NCBI RefSeq assembly: GCF_000742135.1
Contig: NZ_KN046818.1
Location: 2,555,997 to 2,619,996 of the forward strand
Direction of reading: 5' to 3'
DNA from: Klebsiella pneumoniae
GTDB lineage: Bacteria; Pseudomonadota; Gammaproteobacteria; Enterobacterales; Enterobacteriaceae
DNA length: 64,000 nucleotides
Shown: positions 11,475 to 22,955 of the stretch, in pieces
Layout of the letters: the number at the start of each line of letters is the position of its first letter
Numbering within the stretch: the first letter of the stretch is position 1
Notes under the pieces: generated by a model
What the model was told of the DNA's origin: nothing
What the model saw: only the letters and a program-made list of their open reading frames with translations
The model's database searches: none
Made by a program: the position numbers and the translations under genes

Positions 11475-11660
11475 CTAAGCGAGACTCCAGCCTGCGGCGC
11501 CGATGGCGAGGGCGAAAAGCAGGCAGGCCAGCGCCGTCTTGCGTAACAGCATGGTATAGAATGAAATTGCGACGCCAATGAATACCACCAGCAGAATCGG
11601 CCACATGCTTAATAACAACAGCAGAAAACCCTCAATATTGTTATGGATTACGCTCTCCAC
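11475..11660 (-). CDS. Small two-helix membrane protein, unknown
   Basis: 61 aa with two hydrophobic segments (about residues 10-34 and 42-58) joined by a short basic turn (LLRKT). The start is GTG at 11660, with AAGGA about 7 nt upstream; nearby ATGs are out of frame. Family not recognised. Its 3' end faces the secreted-protein gene. Given length, Shine-Dalgarno and membrane character I think it is real, but support is limited. Confidence 0.5.
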   Translation of the reverse strand: MESVIHNNIEGFLLLLLSMWPILLVVFIGVAISFYTMLLRKTALACLLFALAIGAAGWSLA

Positions 11661-11903
11661 ATCCGCATCCTTGCCTCATCGTCGATAAAGTAAGCAGAAT
11701 TTAATATGTAACATGAATACATTCAAATAAAATATAATTGTAAATGGTTATGCACCGCCTCCTGCGGTTGGCGGTGGGTCACTTTCACGCGTCCGGAGCT
11801 TTGGCATCAGAAGCAGTTCGCAAAAAAACACGTCAGGATTGTTCCATGACCCTTTAGCGGTACGCTCGTATTCTCGCTGGTATCCTGCAAATTCTTCACG
11901 CCA

Positions 11904-12368
11904 TTATTCGGCGCGGGTATCGGACACAATGCGCCGGCGATGACAGTCGCCTGGTTGCAGTTTATCCCCCTGAGCGGAACGCACATCCAGATACTGAAGG
12001 GGCTGGCCGTGCGCGTTATCCAGCAGGACCGAATAGGTTTCCCCTTGCTCAAACATATAACGCTCTCCCCATTGCCGCAGCGCCACAACAATGGGAAACA
12101 CGGAGCGCCCCTTTTCAGTCAGGACATATTCCTTGTATGCGCTGCCATCCGATGCCGGTAAAATCTCGAAAATACCGATATCAACCAGATGCTTCAGCCG
12201 CGAGGCAAGGATATTTTTGGCCAGCCCCAAATTTTTTTGAAACTCGCTGAATCTCCGCACATCGTCAAATGCTTCGCGGATAATCATCAGGCACCAGCGT
12301 TCACCAATTGATTCCAACGTTCTCGCCACCGGACATTCACTGGTTCTAAGTGATTCCTGCTTTGCCAT
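11904..12368 (-). CDS. HxlR-family transcriptional regulator
   Basis: 154 aa winged-helix regulator of the HxlR (DUF24) family. The hallmark N-terminal CPVARTLESIGERW is present with Cys12, the conserved redox- or electrophile-reactive position in several family members, followed by the wing region (FQKNLGLAKNILASRLKHLV). The frame extends six codons upstream, but the ATG at 12368 has AAGGAG at 8 nt. It diverges from an MFS transporter gene across a 130-nt promoter region, a common repressor/exporter arrangement, so it probably controls that transporter (inference). About 240 nt downstream (11661-11903) hold no recognisable gene. Confidence 0.85.
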   Translation of the reverse strand: MAKQESLRTSECPVARTLESIGERWCLMIIREAFDDVRRFSEFQKNLGLAKNILASRLKHLVDIGIFEILPASDGSAYKEYVLTEKGRSVFPIVVALRQWGERYMFEQGETYSVLLDNAHGQPLQYLDVRSAQGDKLQPGDCHRRRIVSDTRAE

Positions 12369-12498
12369 CTGCGCGCTCCTTATCAATTTATCTACTGATC
12401 TAGCTTAATCCTCACCTTTACCAGTTGCAAAAAAAAACCAGCAAGGCTAATTCTATAGGTACACTAGTTTTAAAAAGCAACCAGACAGAGGATCTCTT

Positions 12499-13710
12499 AT
12501 GAAATGTAAGGCAAGTAGATGTACCGGCCAAAGGATCCAAACTGCGTCAGTCCCTGACACGATGCTGACCACAGGGATAACGGCGTTGTTTTCACTAACC
12601 TGCGCGCTGGCAGTAGCCAATGTTTATTCAGCACAGCCTTTACTCGACTCGATGGCGGTCAGCCTGAAGGTGTCGCCAGGCATGATTGGCAGCGTCATCA
12701 CCGCTACGCAGGCGGGCTATGCCATTGGCCTGCTGTTCCTGGTTCCGCTCGGGGACTGGTTGAACCGTAAATACGTGGTGATGAGTCAACTGTTGCTTTC
12801 AGTAGCGGCGTTAGTCGCGGCAGGGTTATCCCCCAATATAGCAACTCTGCTTGGCGCCATGCTGATCGTCGGCCTGATGGCCGTTGTGGTGCAGGTGCTG
12901 GTGGCCTGGGTGGCAATACTGGCGACGCCGCAGAAACGAGGCCAGGCGGTGGGTACCCTGACCAGCGGCATTGTTTCAGGCATCCTGTTATCTCGGTTTA
13001 TCTCAGGCGCGATAGCCGATATCGCCGGCTGGCGAGCCGTGTATCTCACGGCTGCCTGTCTGATGTTGATGATTGCCGGGATCGTCTGGAAAATCATGCC
13101 TTCGCCCCCGCAGCAGCCGCAAAAGCCGACTTACCTTTCCTTATTGAAGTCCGTGTTTCAGCTGTACCTCACCGAGCCGCAACTGAGAAAGCGCGGGATC
13201 CTGGCGCTATTTATCTTCGCCGCTTTCAGCATGCTATGGACGACCATGGTCATGCCGCTCACCGCCCTTTCCCTCTCGCACACCCAGACGGGGATGTTTG
13301 GCTTAGCCGGCTTCGCTGGCATGCTGGCCGCCGCCAGAGCGGGCAAGTGGGCTGACCAGGGATGGGCTCAGCGCACTACCGGCCTGGCGCTGGCGCTGCT
13401 GACCATCTCATGGCTTCCTATCGGCTATGCCGAAACCTCTCTGCTTTGGCTGATAGCTGGCGTCATTGCGCTGGACTTTGCGGTACAGGCCGTTCATGTC
13501 TCCAGCCAGAGCCTGATCATTGCCGCCAGGCCTGCAGCGGCAAGCCGCCTGGTTGGGGCTTACATGTGTTTTTATTCGCTGGGCAGCGCGGCAGGGGCTA
13601 TCGTTGCCACACAGCTTTATTCCCACTGGGGATGGCAGGCGGTCTGCCTTGCGGGCGCCGCGGTCAGCGCGTGTGCATTTCTGATCTGGTCAGGATCGCG
13701 TCAATCATGA
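12499..13710 (+). CDS. MFS transporter (probable drug or metabolite exporter)
   Basis: 403 aa, about twelve membrane helices of the major facilitator family. Visible: the loop 2-3 motif PLGDWLNRK and the helix 5 region (GTLTSGIVSGILLSRFISG) typical of DHA-type exporters. GAGGA precedes the ATG; a second in-frame Met at residue 22 (MLTTGITALF) could be an alternative start because the first ~20 residues are polar. Its partner is the divergent HxlR regulator. Substrate unknown. Confidence 0.85.
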   Translation: MKCKASRCTGQRIQTASVPDTMLTTGITALFSLTCALAVANVYSAQPLLDSMAVSLKVSPGMIGSVITATQAGYAIGLLFLVPLGDWLNRKYVVMSQLLLSVAALVAAGLSPNIATLLGAMLIVGLMAVVVQVLVAWVAILATPQKRGQAVGTLTSGIVSGILLSRFISGAIADIAGWRAVYLTAACLMLMIAGIVWKIMPSPPQQPQKPTYLSLLKSVFQLYLTEPQLRKRGILALFIFAAFSMLWTTMVMPLTALSLSHTQTGMFGLAGFAGMLAAARAGKWADQGWAQRTTGLALALLTISWLPIGYAETSLLWLIAGVIALDFAVQAVHVSSQSLIIAARPAAASRLVGAYMCFYSLGSAAGAIVATQLYSHWGWQAVCLAGAAVSACAFLIWSGSRQS

Positions 13711-13866
13711 TATTCGTTCTGCGTTTTAAAGGGGCCAGTCAAAAAGACCGTAACACTGACCTGATTGCTGCCAGCTATTTGTATCGCATACATTTTTTCA
13801 ATGCTTTTAAACAGTTATGTTCATGTTGTATAATGACGTGCACTTTAACTAAAAAAGAGTGCGACC

Positions 13867-14868
13867 ATGATTGATTCCTCATTGCCATTAACCGACATTC
13901 ATCGTCATCTTGACGGTAACATCCGGGCCCAAACCATCCTCGATCTTGGCCGCGAATTTAATATCGCTCTTCCCGCAACCACCCTCGACACGCTGCGTCC
14001 GCACGTCCAGGTCACCAGCCTTGAGCCCGATCTGGTTAGTTTCCTCGCCAAGCTCGACTGGGGGGTAAAGGTCCTGGCCTCGCTGGAAGCCTGTCGCCGC
14101 GTGGCGTATGAGAACGTCGAAGACGCGGCGCGAAATGGCCTGCACTACGTTGAGCTGCGCTTCTCTCCCCGCTATATGGCGATGACCCACCGGCTGCCGG
14201 TCGACGGCGTGGTAGAGGCGGTAATTGCCGGGGTTCAAGAGGGATGCCGCGATTTCCAGGTCGACGCCCGGCTGATCGGTATTCTGAGCCGCACCTTCGG
14301 CGAAGCCGCCTGTCAGGAAGAGCTGGCGGCGCTGCTCGCCCACCGCGAGGGCATCACTGCCCTCGACCTCGCAGGCGATGAGCTCGGCTTCCCGGGTACG
14401 CTGTTCCGCAACCATTTTAACCAGGCCCGCGACGCCGGGTGGCATATCACCGTCCACGCGGGCGAAGCGGCCGGCCCGGAAAGTATCTGGCAGGCCATTC
14501 GTGAGCTGGGCGCGGAGCGCATCGGCCATGGGGTTAAAGCGGTAGAGGATCCAGCCCTGATGGACTACCTGGCCGAGCACCGCATCGGGATTGAATCCTG
14601 CCTGACCTCGAACGTGCAAACCAGCACCGTGGCCTCCCTGGCCCAGCATCCGCTGAAGCAGTTCCTTGAGCACGGCGTGCTGGCGAGCCTCAACACTGAC
14701 GATCCGGCGGTCCAGGGTGTGGACATCATTCACGAGTATACCGTGGCGGCGCCGGCGGCAGGGCTGAGCCGGGAGCAGATCCGTCAGGCGCAGATCAACG
14801 GCCTGACCCTGGCGTTCCTCGGCGAACAGGAAAAAGCCGCCCTCATTCAGCGGGTTGCCAAAGGCTGA
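13867..14868 (+). CDS. add: Adenosine deaminase
   Basis: 333 aa, same length as E. coli Add. Converts adenosine and deoxyadenosine to inosine and deoxyinosine in purine salvage. Zinc and catalytic residues are all visible: His12 and His14 (IHRHLDGN), His197 and Glu200 (VHAGEA), His221 (GHGVKA), Asp278 and Asp279 (NTDDPA). It opens the block shared with E. coli (add, ydgJ, blr, cnu ...). Convergent with ydgJ, with a strong hairpin between them. Confidence 0.97.
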   Translation: MIDSSLPLTDIHRHLDGNIRAQTILDLGREFNIALPATTLDTLRPHVQVTSLEPDLVSFLAKLDWGVKVLASLEACRRVAYENVEDAARNGLHYVELRFSPRYMAMTHRLPVDGVVEAVIAGVQEGCRDFQVDARLIGILSRTFGEAACQEELAALLAHREGITALDLAGDELGFPGTLFRNHFNQARDAGWHITVHAGEAAGPESIWQAIRELGAERIGHGVKAVEDPALMDYLAEHRIGIESCLTSNVQTSTVASLAQHPLKQFLEHGVLASLNTDDPAVQGVDIIHEYTVAAPAAGLSREQIRQAQINGLTLAFLGEQEKAALIQRVAKG

Positions 14869-14874
14869 TAACCG

Positions 14875-14897
14875 GCCCGGCAGCCGTGCTGCCGGGC
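14875..14897. terminator. Hairpin between add and ydgJ
   Basis: Ten-bp perfect stem GCCCGGCAGC / GCTGCCGGGC with a CGT loop between convergent genes; no clear U tract. Confidence 0.5.
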
Positions 14898-14903
14898 TCC
14901 TCC

Positions 14904-15944
14904 TCAGACCAGGCTGAGCGTGGCGCGATGTCTGGCCGACTCGATACCCAACTCAATCAGGGTCATTATCTGAATCGCCTCGCTGGCCGGGACCGGGTTT
15001 TCCCCTACGCCGTTAAGCGCGTCGCGGATAGCGGCATAGTAAGCGGGATAATTACCCGGTAGCGTCAGCCATTTCTCCTGACTACGTTCATCCCCTTCCG
15101 CGCGGGTCAGGGTACCGTCGCGCATATCATATCCCCAGTCCTCCTGCGGCAGCCGTTCACCGTTTTTTAGCCGCTCCTCCTGCGGGTCAAGGCCGTACTT
15201 AATATAGCTGGCCCGCGAGCCGTGAACGATAAAGCGCGCGCTCTCCGCGGCGGCGAGTAACGTACCATGCAGTACTACCCGCCGCTGCGGATAGGCCAGC
15301 ACGGCGTGAAAATAGTCGGTGGATTGCGCGCCGGGCCGAAGCTGCGCGAGGTCCACCGTGATGCTTACCGGCAGGCCAAACAGCACCACGACCTGGTCGA
15401 GCAGATGCGGCGCGAGGTCATACCATATGCCGCTGCCAGGACCTGCCTGCTCACGCCAGCGCTGGCGCACCTGTGGTCGGAAGCGATCGAAATGCGACTC
15501 GAAGTAACACACCTCCCCCAGCTGACCTTCGTTGATCAACGCGCTGACCGTTAAGAAATCGCTGTCCCAGCGCCGGTTATGAAACACCGAAAGTATCCGA
15601 CCGCAGTGCTTCGCCAGGCTTTCCAGCTCGCGAGCTTGTGACAGTGTCACGGTAAAGGGTTTATCCACCACAACATGCTTTCCCGCCTCCAGCGCCGCTT
15701 TCGCCAGCGGAAAGTGGGTGTCGTTCGGGGTGGCGATGACCATCAGATCGATATCCGGGTCGTCCAGCAGATCCCCCGGCGCACTCATTACCTTCACGCC
15801 AGGCCAATCGGCATGGACCTTATCGGCGTCGCTGCTGGCGACCGCCTTCAGCGCCATACCCGGCGTGCCGCCGATCAACGGCGCATGAAACGTTTTGCTG
15901 GCGTAACCGAACCCCACCAGCCCCACCCGGATCGCATCGCTCAT
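14904..15944 (-). CDS. ydgJ: Gfo/Idh/MocA-family oxidoreductase
   Basis: 346 aa NAD(P)-dependent oxidoreductase of the Gfo/Idh/MocA family, matching E. coli YdgJ in length and position. The N-terminal Rossmann fold (VGLVGFGYASKTFHAPLI) is followed by the dinucleotide/substrate motif VVVDKPFTV (EKP-like) and the C-terminal alpha/beta domain. The frame opens seven codons earlier, but the ATG at 15944 has GAGGCGGTAAG upstream and gives the family length. Substrate unknown; family members act on sugars or inositols. Confidence 0.9.
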   Translation of the reverse strand: MSDAIRVGLVGFGYASKTFHAPLIGGTPGMALKAVASSDADKVHADWPGVKVMSAPGDLLDDPDIDLMVIATPNDTHFPLAKAALEAGKHVVVDKPFTVTLSQARELESLAKHCGRILSVFHNRRWDSDFLTVSALINEGQLGEVCYFESHFDRFRPQVRQRWREQAGPGSGIWYDLAPHLLDQVVVLFGLPVSITVDLAQLRPGAQSTDYFHAVLAYPQRRVVLHGTLLAAAESARFIVHGSRASYIKYGLDPQEERLKNGERLPQEDWGYDMRDGTLTRAEGDERSQEKWLTLPGNYPAYYAAIRDALNGVGENPVPASEAIQIMTLIELGIESARHRATLSLV

Positions 15945-16134
15945 CTTACCGCCTCGCTTATGCAACTGATATCAACACCAGGTTAATGAGAATAATTTTA
16001 AAAACCGTGAGCAAAACTTATCATTCCTTACTTTGCGACTTACATGCAAGTGTGAGAAATCAGACAGATACCCCTTGTGATCTGCTGACCATCGAGTAAC
16101 ATTTCACGCTGTGTTCAAAGGATATTGAAGTGTT

Positions 16135-16272
16135 ATGACAACTGTTTTTACCCGTATTGTAGAACTTATTGGCTGGGTTGTTTTTGGTATTTCGGCACTG
16201 CTTTTGGTTATCGCACACCATATAGATAACTATCAGTCCCCACCGCCAGCGGATGTGGTGCACACGAAGTAG
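16135..16272 (+). CDS. blr: Blr small membrane protein (divisome-associated)
   Basis: 45 aa single-span inner-membrane protein. ELIGWVVFGISALLLVIAHH and then HIDNYQ align with E. coli Blr (41 aa), a small protein linked to beta-lactam tolerance that associates with the divisome. It lies between ydgJ and the cnu region as in E. coli. The C-terminal tail is divergent. ATG at 16135, weak GAAG Shine-Dalgarno. Too short for routine gene callers. Confidence 0.85.
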   Translation: MTTVFTRIVELIGWVVFGISALLLVIAHHIDNYQSPPPADVVHTK

Positions 16273-16291
16273 CTCCGCGTTAAAACAGTGA

Positions 16292-17758
<1,467 letters not shown>

Positions 17759-17769
17759 TCTTCTCTTGC

Positions 17770-17787
17770 GGGCGCCATTCGGCGCCC
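17770..17787 (+). terminator. Hairpin after the GH1 gene
   Basis: Seven-bp stem GGGCGCC / GGCGCCC with an ATTC loop 12 nt after the stop; only a weak T-rich tail (GGTCTGATTTTAG). The rest of 17788-17974 holds no other gene I can support. Confidence 0.45.
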
Positions 17788-17974
17788 GGTCTGATTTTAG
17801 AATATTCTTAAACTTCTCCCTGCTCTTCAAGGCTGGCTTTGCCCCTTGTCATGGGTTTATATAACCTGATTCATTCCACGCGGCCCCAGCAGAAGGCGCC
17901 GTTGGTTGAGAGTAGGTTTAGTGAATGCTGATAATATTCAACGCAATAATTCCGATTATAAAATGGATACGAAA

Positions 17975-18190
17975 ATGACCGTGCTGGACTACTTATTAAA
18001 ATTTCGCAAAATCAGTTCGCTGGAAAGCCTTGAAAAACTATTTGATCACCTTAACTACTCCCTGACTGACACCCAGGAGATCGTGAATATGTATCGCGCC
18101 GCCGATCATCGTCGCGCAGAGCTGGTCTCCGGTGGTAAATTGTTCGATGTGGGCCAGGTTCCTAAATCCGTTTGGCGATTCGTGCAGTAA
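17975..18190 (+). CDS. cnu: OriC-binding nucleoid-associated protein Cnu (Hha/YmoA family)
   Basis: 71 aa Hha paralogue (YdgT/Cnu) that binds H-NS and StpA and helps silence AT-rich genes; it also binds a site in oriC. Family core [18 protein letters not shown] and [20 protein letters not shown] are nearly identical to E. coli Cnu. The frame is open upstream, but the start at 17975 (MTVLDYLL) gives the exact family length. Transcribed towards ydgK as in E. coli. Confidence 0.95.
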   Translation: MTVLDYLLKFRKISSLESLEKLFDHLNYSLTDTQEIVNMYRAADHRRAELVSGGKLFDVGQVPKSVWRFVQ

Positions 18191-18265
18191 GGCTGTCATC
18201 CTTCACGCCAGTTGCTTATACTTCCCGGCCTGATTTTATTCACTGGCGTTGAATAGGGGAGAAAC

Positions 18266-18706
18266 ATGACGTCTCAATCTGCAGAGCGCATCGGCGGATG
18301 GCTGCTGGCTCCGCTGGCCTGGTTGCTGGTGGCGCTGCTGAGCGCCTCGTTATCGCTGCTGTTTTTTGCCAATGCGCTGATGTCGCCGCAGACCTATACA
18401 CTACTGCGCGCCATGAGCGCGGGCCATATGGCGCTGTGGGTCGCCTCGCTGCTGTTTGCCCTCGCCATGTGGTATTACACGCTCTGGCTGACTATCGCCT
18501 TTTTCAAGCGGCGCTCGGTGGTGCCGAAACACTACATTATCTGGCTGCTCATCACCCTGCTGCTGGCGATAAAGGCTTTTGCCTTCTCGCCGGTCTCGGA
18601 TGTGCTTGCCCTGCGTCAGCTGCTGTTTCCGCTGCTGGCCGCTGCGCTGCTGGCGCCCTATTTTCGCCGTTCGCAGCGGGTAAAACGGACTTTTGTTAAT
18701 CCGTAA
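18266..18706 (+). CDS. ydgK: DUF2569-family inner-membrane protein
   Basis: 146 aa with four hydrophobic segments, matching the DUF2569 protein YdgK in position, just upstream of rsxA. Function unknown. GGGAG precedes the ATG. The 78-nt gap to rsxA ends in a T-rich stretch. Confidence 0.88.
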   Translation: MTSQSAERIGGWLLAPLAWLLVALLSASLSLLFFANALMSPQTYTLLRAMSAGHMALWVASLLFALAMWYYTLWLTIAFFKRRSVVPKHYIIWLLITLLLAIKAFAFSPVSDVLALRQLLFPLLAAALLAPYFRRSQRVKRTFVNP

Positions 18707-18784
18707 TACCCCCACACTTAACCTGTTGTCGCTGGTATCGTTTTATTCGATAATAAGCGGCTTTTTTTCGTTTCAGGTCGCATG

Positions 18785-19366
18785 ATGGCTGATTATTTAC
18801 TGCTCTTTATTGGTACAGTCCTGGTCAATAACTTCGTTCTGGTGAAGTTTCTTGGTCTGTGCCCGTTTATGGGGGTTTCCAAAAAGCTGGAAACCGCAAT
18901 GGGGATGGGGCTCGCTACCACCTTCGTGATGACCCTGGCCTCTATTTGCGCCTGGCTGATTGATACCTGGATCCTTATCCCGCTAAATTTGGTTTATTTG
19001 CGTACCCTGGCCTTTATTCTGGTTATCGCCGTGGTGGTTCAGTTTACTGAGATGGTGGTGCGTAAAACCAGCCCGGCGCTCTATCGCCTGCTGGGGATCT
19101 TTCTACCGCTGATCACCACCAACTGTGCCGTACTCGGGGTAGCGCTGCTGAATATTAATCTGGGCCACAATTTCCTGCAGTCGGCGCTGTACGGCTTTGC
19201 CGCCGCCGTCGGCTTCTCGCTGGTAATGGTGCTGTTCGCGGCGATCCGTGAACGCCTGGTGGTGGCCGATGTCCCCGCGCCGTTTCGCGGTAATGCCATC
19301 GCGCTGATTACCGCCGGTTTAATGTCTCTGGCCTTCATGGGCTTTAGTGGTTTGGTGAAGTTGTAA
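18785..19366 (+). CDS. rsxA: Electron transport complex subunit RsxA (RnfA)
   Basis: 193 aa integral membrane subunit of the Rsx/Rnf complex, which in enterics keeps SoxR reduced and so switches off the SoxRS response. Six membrane helices; [16 protein letters not shown] and the ITTNCAVLG segment are family hallmarks with conserved cysteines. Two adjacent ATGs occur; the second (18785) gives the E. coli length. Stop and rsxB start overlap in TAATG, so translation is coupled. First gene of rsxABCDGE-nth. Confidence 0.95.
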
Positions 19367-19944
19367 TGAGCGCAGTCTGGATAGCCGTGATCGCCATCAG
19401 CCTGTTAGGGCTGATTTTCGGCTTAATACTGGGATACGCCTCGCGTCGTTTCGCTGTGCAGGACGACCCGGTGGTGGAAAAAATTGATGAGCTATTGCCG
19501 CAGAGCCAGTGTGGGCAGTGCGGGTACCCTGGGTGTCGCCCCTATGCGGAAGCAGTCGGCGTGCAGGGTGAGAAAATAAACCGCTGCGCGCCGGGTGGCG
19601 AAGCGGTGATGTTAAAAATCGCCGCCTTGCTGAACGTCGACCCGCAGCCTGTCGACGGTGACGCACAGGAAGCGGAGCCGGCCCGCATGCTCGCGGTAAT
19701 TGACGAGCCGAACTGCATTGGCTGTACCAAGTGTATCCAGGCCTGTCCGGTGGATGCCATCGTTGGGGCGACCCGCGCCATGCATACCGTGATGAGCGAC
19801 CTGTGCACCGGCTGCAATTTGTGCGTCGCCCCCTGCCCGACCCAGTGCATTTCACTCGTTCCGGTGGCCACCACCCCGGAGACCTGGAAATGGGATCTGC
19901 ATACGATCCCGGTGCGAAATATTCCTGTGGAACAACATGTTTAA
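19366..19944 (+). CDS. rsxB: Electron transport complex subunit RsxB (RnfB), Fe-S protein
   Basis: 192 aa. An N-terminal membrane helix (about residues 5-24) is followed by a 4Fe-4S domain ([10 protein letters not shown]) and two ferredoxin-type clusters ([12 protein letters not shown] and [12 protein letters not shown]). It carries electrons from RsxC to the membrane part of the complex. The gene overlaps rsxA by 1 nt and rsxC by 8 nt. Confidence 0.95.
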   Translation: MSAVWIAVIAISLLGLIFGLILGYASRRFAVQDDPVVEKIDELLPQSQCGQCGYPGCRPYAEAVGVQGEKINRCAPGGEAVMLKIAALLNVDPQPVDGDAQEAEPARMLAVIDEPNCIGCTKCIQACPVDAIVGATRAMHTVMSDLCTGCNLCVAPCPTQCISLVPVATTPETWKWDLHTIPVRNIPVEQHV

Positions 19945-21892
19945 GCTATTTTCCGCTTTCCGAAAAGACAAGGTCTGGGATTTCAACGGCGGTATTCACC
20001 CGCCTGAAATGAAAACCCAGTCTAACGGCACCCCGCTGCGTCAGGTTTCCCTGCCGCAGCGCTTTGTTATCCCGTTGAAGCAGCACATTGGCGCCGAAGG
20101 CGAACTGTGCGTTAAAGTGGGCGACCGGGTGCTGCGCGGCCAGCCGCTGACCCGCGGCTGGGGAAGAATGCTGCCCGTTCACGCCCCGACCTCCGGCACC
20201 ATTGCCGCCATCGCTCCGCACACTACCGCGCACCCGTCGGCGCTGGCGGAGATGAGCGTGATCATTGACGCCGACGGCGAAGACCGCTGGATCGAGCGCG
20301 ATGGCTGGAGCGACTATCAGACCCGCACGCGTGAAGCGCTGATCGAGCGTATCCACCAGTTTGGCGTTGCTGGCCTCGGCGGCGCAGGCTTCCCCACCGG
20401 CAGTAAACTGCGCGGTGGCGGAGATAAAATTAAAACGCTGATCATTAACGCCGCCGAGTGCGAGCCCTATATCACGGCGGATGACCGCCTGATGCAGGAC
20501 TGCGCGGCGCAGATTGTCGAGGGTATCCGCATCCTCGCTCATATACTGCAGCCTGAAGAAGTGCTGATCGGCATTGAAGACAATAAGCCGCAGGCCATCT
20601 CAATGCTGCGGGCGGTGCTCTGCGACGCCCATGGCATTTCGCTGCGCGTGATCCCCACCAAATATCCCTCCGGTGGCGCCAAGCAGCTCACCCAAATTCT
20701 CACCGGCAAACAGGTACCGCACGGCGGTCGTTCATCGGACATTGGCGTGCTGATGCAGAACGTCGGTACGGCTTATGCGGTGAAACGCGCGGTGATTGAC
20801 GGTGAGCCGTTAACCGAGCGCGTGGTCACCCTCACCGGCGAAGCGGTAACCAGACCGGGCAATGTCTGGGCGCGTCTTGGCACGCCGGTGCGCCATCTAT
20901 TGAACGATGCCGGCTTCTGCCCCAGCGCCGAGCCAATGGTGATCATGGGCGGCCCGCTGATGGGCTTTACCCTGCCGTGGCTCGACGTCCCGGTGGTGAA
21001 GATCACCAACTGTTTGCTGGCGCCTTCCGCCAGCGAGATGGGCGAACCGCAGGAAGAGAAAGGCTGCATTCGCTGCAGCGCCTGTGCTGACGCCTGCCCG
21101 GCCGATCTGCTGCCGCAGCAGCTGTACTGGTTCAGCAAAGGTCAGCAGCACGATAAAGCCACTGCCCATAATCTGGCGGACTGCATCGAGTGCGGCGCCT
21201 GCGCGTGGGTATGTCCAAGTAATATTCCGCTGGTGCAGTACTTCCGTCAGGAAAAGGCCGAGATCGCGGCGATTCGTCAGGAAGAGCAGCGCGCTGCGGA
21301 AGCCAAAGCCCGATTCGAGGCCCGACAGGCGCGCCTGGAGCGTGATAAAGCCGCGCGCGCCGAGCGGCATAAAAAAGCCGCCGTTCAGCCTGCCGCCAAA
21401 GATCAGGAGGCGATTAGCGCCGCCCTGGCCCGGGTACGGGATAAACAGCGCGATGCCGCGCAGCCGATCGTGATCCAGGCCGGCGCCAAACCTGACAACA
21501 GCGAGGCGATTGCCGCCCGCGAAGCGCGTAAGGCTGAGGCCCGGGCGCGCAAAGCGCAGCAGCAGGCCGCGCCGATGGTAGCCCCGGCCGCCGAACCGGT
21601 CGATCCACGCAAGGCGGCGGTGGAAGCCGCTATCGCCCGCGCCAAAGCGCGTAAAGCCGAACAGCAGGCCGCGCCGGTGGAAGCCCCGGCCGCCGAACCG
21701 GTCGACCCGCGCAAGGCGGCGGTGGAAGCCGCCATCGCCCGCGCTAAAGCGCGTAAAGCCGAACAGCAGGCCGCACAACAGGATCTCGCGTCAGCCGCAG
21801 CCAATGACGACCCGCGCAAAGCGGCCGTCGCCGCGGCTATCGCCCGCGTTCAGGCGCGTAAAGCAACACAGCAGGCAGTTAACGAGGAATAA
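19937..21892 (+). CDS. rsxC: Electron transport complex subunit RsxC (RnfC)
   Basis: 651 aa peripheral subunit expected to hold flavin and NADH sites ([16 protein letters not shown] is the Rossmann/SLBB region) and two 4Fe-4S clusters ([24 protein letters not shown]). The last ~200 residues are a charged Ala/Lys/Arg-rich coiled tail with 34-residue repeats (21581-21780). The tail is shorter than in E. coli RsxC (about 740 aa), where repeat number is the main length difference. Overlaps rsxB by 8 nt; abuts rsxD directly. Confidence 0.95.
   Translation: MFKLFSAFRKDKVWDFNGGIHPPEMKTQSNGTPLRQVSLPQRFVIPLKQHIGAEGELCVKVGDRVLRGQPLTRGWGRMLPVHAPTSGTIAAIAPHTTAHPSALAEMSVIIDADGEDRWIERDGWSDYQTRTREALIERIHQFGVAGLGGAGFPTGSKLRGGGDKIKTLIINAAECEPYITADDRLMQDCAAQIVEGIRILAHILQPEEVLIGIEDNKPQAISMLRAVLCDAHGISLRVIPTKYPSGGAKQLTQILTGKQVPHGGRSSDIGVLMQNVGTAYAVKRAVIDGEPLTERVVTLTGEAVTRPGNVWARLGTPVRHLLNDAGFCPSAEPMVIMGGPLMGFTLPWLDVPVVKITNCLLAPSASEMGEPQEEKGCIRCSACADACPADLLPQQLYWFSKGQQHDKATAHNLADCIECGACAWVCPSNIPLVQYFRQEKAEIAAIRQEEQRAAEAKARFEARQARLERDKAARAERHKKAAVQPAAKDQEAISAALARVRDKQRDAAQPIVIQAGAKPDNSEAIAAREARKAEARARKAQQQAAPMVAPAAEPVDPRKAAVEAAIARAKARKAEQQAAPVEAPAAEPVDPRKAAVEAAIARAKARKAEQQAAQQDLASAAANDDPRKAAVAAAIARVQARKATQQAVNEE
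21581..21780 (+). repeat. Tandem 102-bp (34-codon) repeats in the rsxC tail
   Basis: [20 protein letters not shown] and the following 14 residues occur twice with near-identical DNA, starting at 21581 and 21683. A third, degenerate copy ([20 protein letters not shown]) follows to about 21880. In-frame unit gain or loss would change protein length without breaking the gene. Confidence 0.85.
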
Positions 21893-22945
21893 ATGGTTTT
21901 CAGAATCGCAAGCTCCCCCTATACCCATAACCAGCGGCAGACCTCGCGTATTATGCTGCTGGTGCTGCTCGCCGCTGTGCCTGGCATTGTGGTCCAGACC
22001 TGGTTTTTCGGCTGGGGCACCGTACTGCAGATTGTCCTCGCCGCCCTGACGGCCTGGGCGACCGAAGCCGCTATTCTCAAACTGCGTAAACAGCCTGTTG
22101 CTGCCACGCTGAAAGATAATTCCGCCCTGCTCACCGGCCTGCTGCTGGCGGTGAGTATTCCGCCACTGGCCCCGTGGTGGATGGTGGTGCTCGGCACTGC
22201 CTTTGCCGTAGTCATTGCCAAGCAGTTGTACGGAGGCCTGGGCCATAACCCCTTCAACCCGGCAATGATCGGCTATGTCGTGCTGCTGATTTCGTTCCCG
22301 GTGCAGATGACCTCCTGGCTGCCTTCCTATGAGATAGCCGCCCATATCCCGGCATTCAGCGACGCGCTGCAGATGATCTTCACCGGTCATACCGCCGCCG
22401 GAGGCGACATGGCCAGTCTGCGGCTGGGTATCGACGGCGTCAGCCAGGCCACCCCGCTGGATACCTTTAAAACCTCCCTGCATGCCGGACATAGCGTTCA
22501 GCAGGTGCTGCAATTGCCGGTCTACGGCGGCGTGCTGGCAGGTCTGGGCTGGCAGTGGGTGAATATCGCCTGGCTGGCAGGCGGCCTTTTCCTGCTGTGG
22601 CAGAAGGCGATCCGCTGGCATATCCCGGTCAGCTTCCTTGTTAGCCTCGGCCTGTGCGCCACCCTCGGCTGGATTTTTTCGCCGCAGAGCCTGGCCTCAC
22701 CGCAGATGCATTTGCTCTCCGGGGCGACCATGCTTGGCGCCTTCTTTATCCTGACCGATCCGGTGACGGCCTCAACAACCAACCGCGGCCGTCTGATCTT
22801 TGGCGCCCTCGCTGGCCTGCTGGTCTGGCTCATCCGCAGCTTCGGTGGTTATCCGGACGGCGTGGCGTTTGCCGTTCTGCTGGCGAATATTACCGTGCCG
22901 CTGATCGATTACTACACGCGCCCGCGCGTATATGGCCACCGTTGA
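21893..22945 (+). CDS. rsxD: Electron transport complex subunit RsxD (RnfD)
   Basis: 350 aa membrane subunit with many hydrophobic helices and the motif [15 protein letters not shown], where the Thr is the expected covalent FMN attachment site in RnfD homologues. Partner of RsxG in transmembrane electron transfer. The start follows the rsxC stop without a gap, with GAGGAAT just upstream. Confidence 0.95.
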   Translation: MVFRIASSPYTHNQRQTSRIMLLVLLAAVPGIVVQTWFFGWGTVLQIVLAALTAWATEAAILKLRKQPVAATLKDNSALLTGLLLAVSIPPLAPWWMVVLGTAFAVVIAKQLYGGLGHNPFNPAMIGYVVLLISFPVQMTSWLPSYEIAAHIPAFSDALQMIFTGHTAAGGDMASLRLGIDGVSQATPLDTFKTSLHAGHSVQQVLQLPVYGGVLAGLGWQWVNIAWLAGGLFLLWQKAIRWHIPVSFLVSLGLCATLGWIFSPQSLASPQMHLLSGATMLGAFFILTDPVTASTTNRGRLIFGALAGLLVWLIRSFGGYPDGVAFAVLLANITVPLIDYYTRPRVYGHR

Positions 22946-22955
22946 GAGAGCAATG

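Noticed and set aside
20897..21778. 293-aa minus-strand frame with Gly/Phe/Arg repeats
   Set aside because: Reverse reading of the rsxC repeats; repetition comes from rsxC itself.
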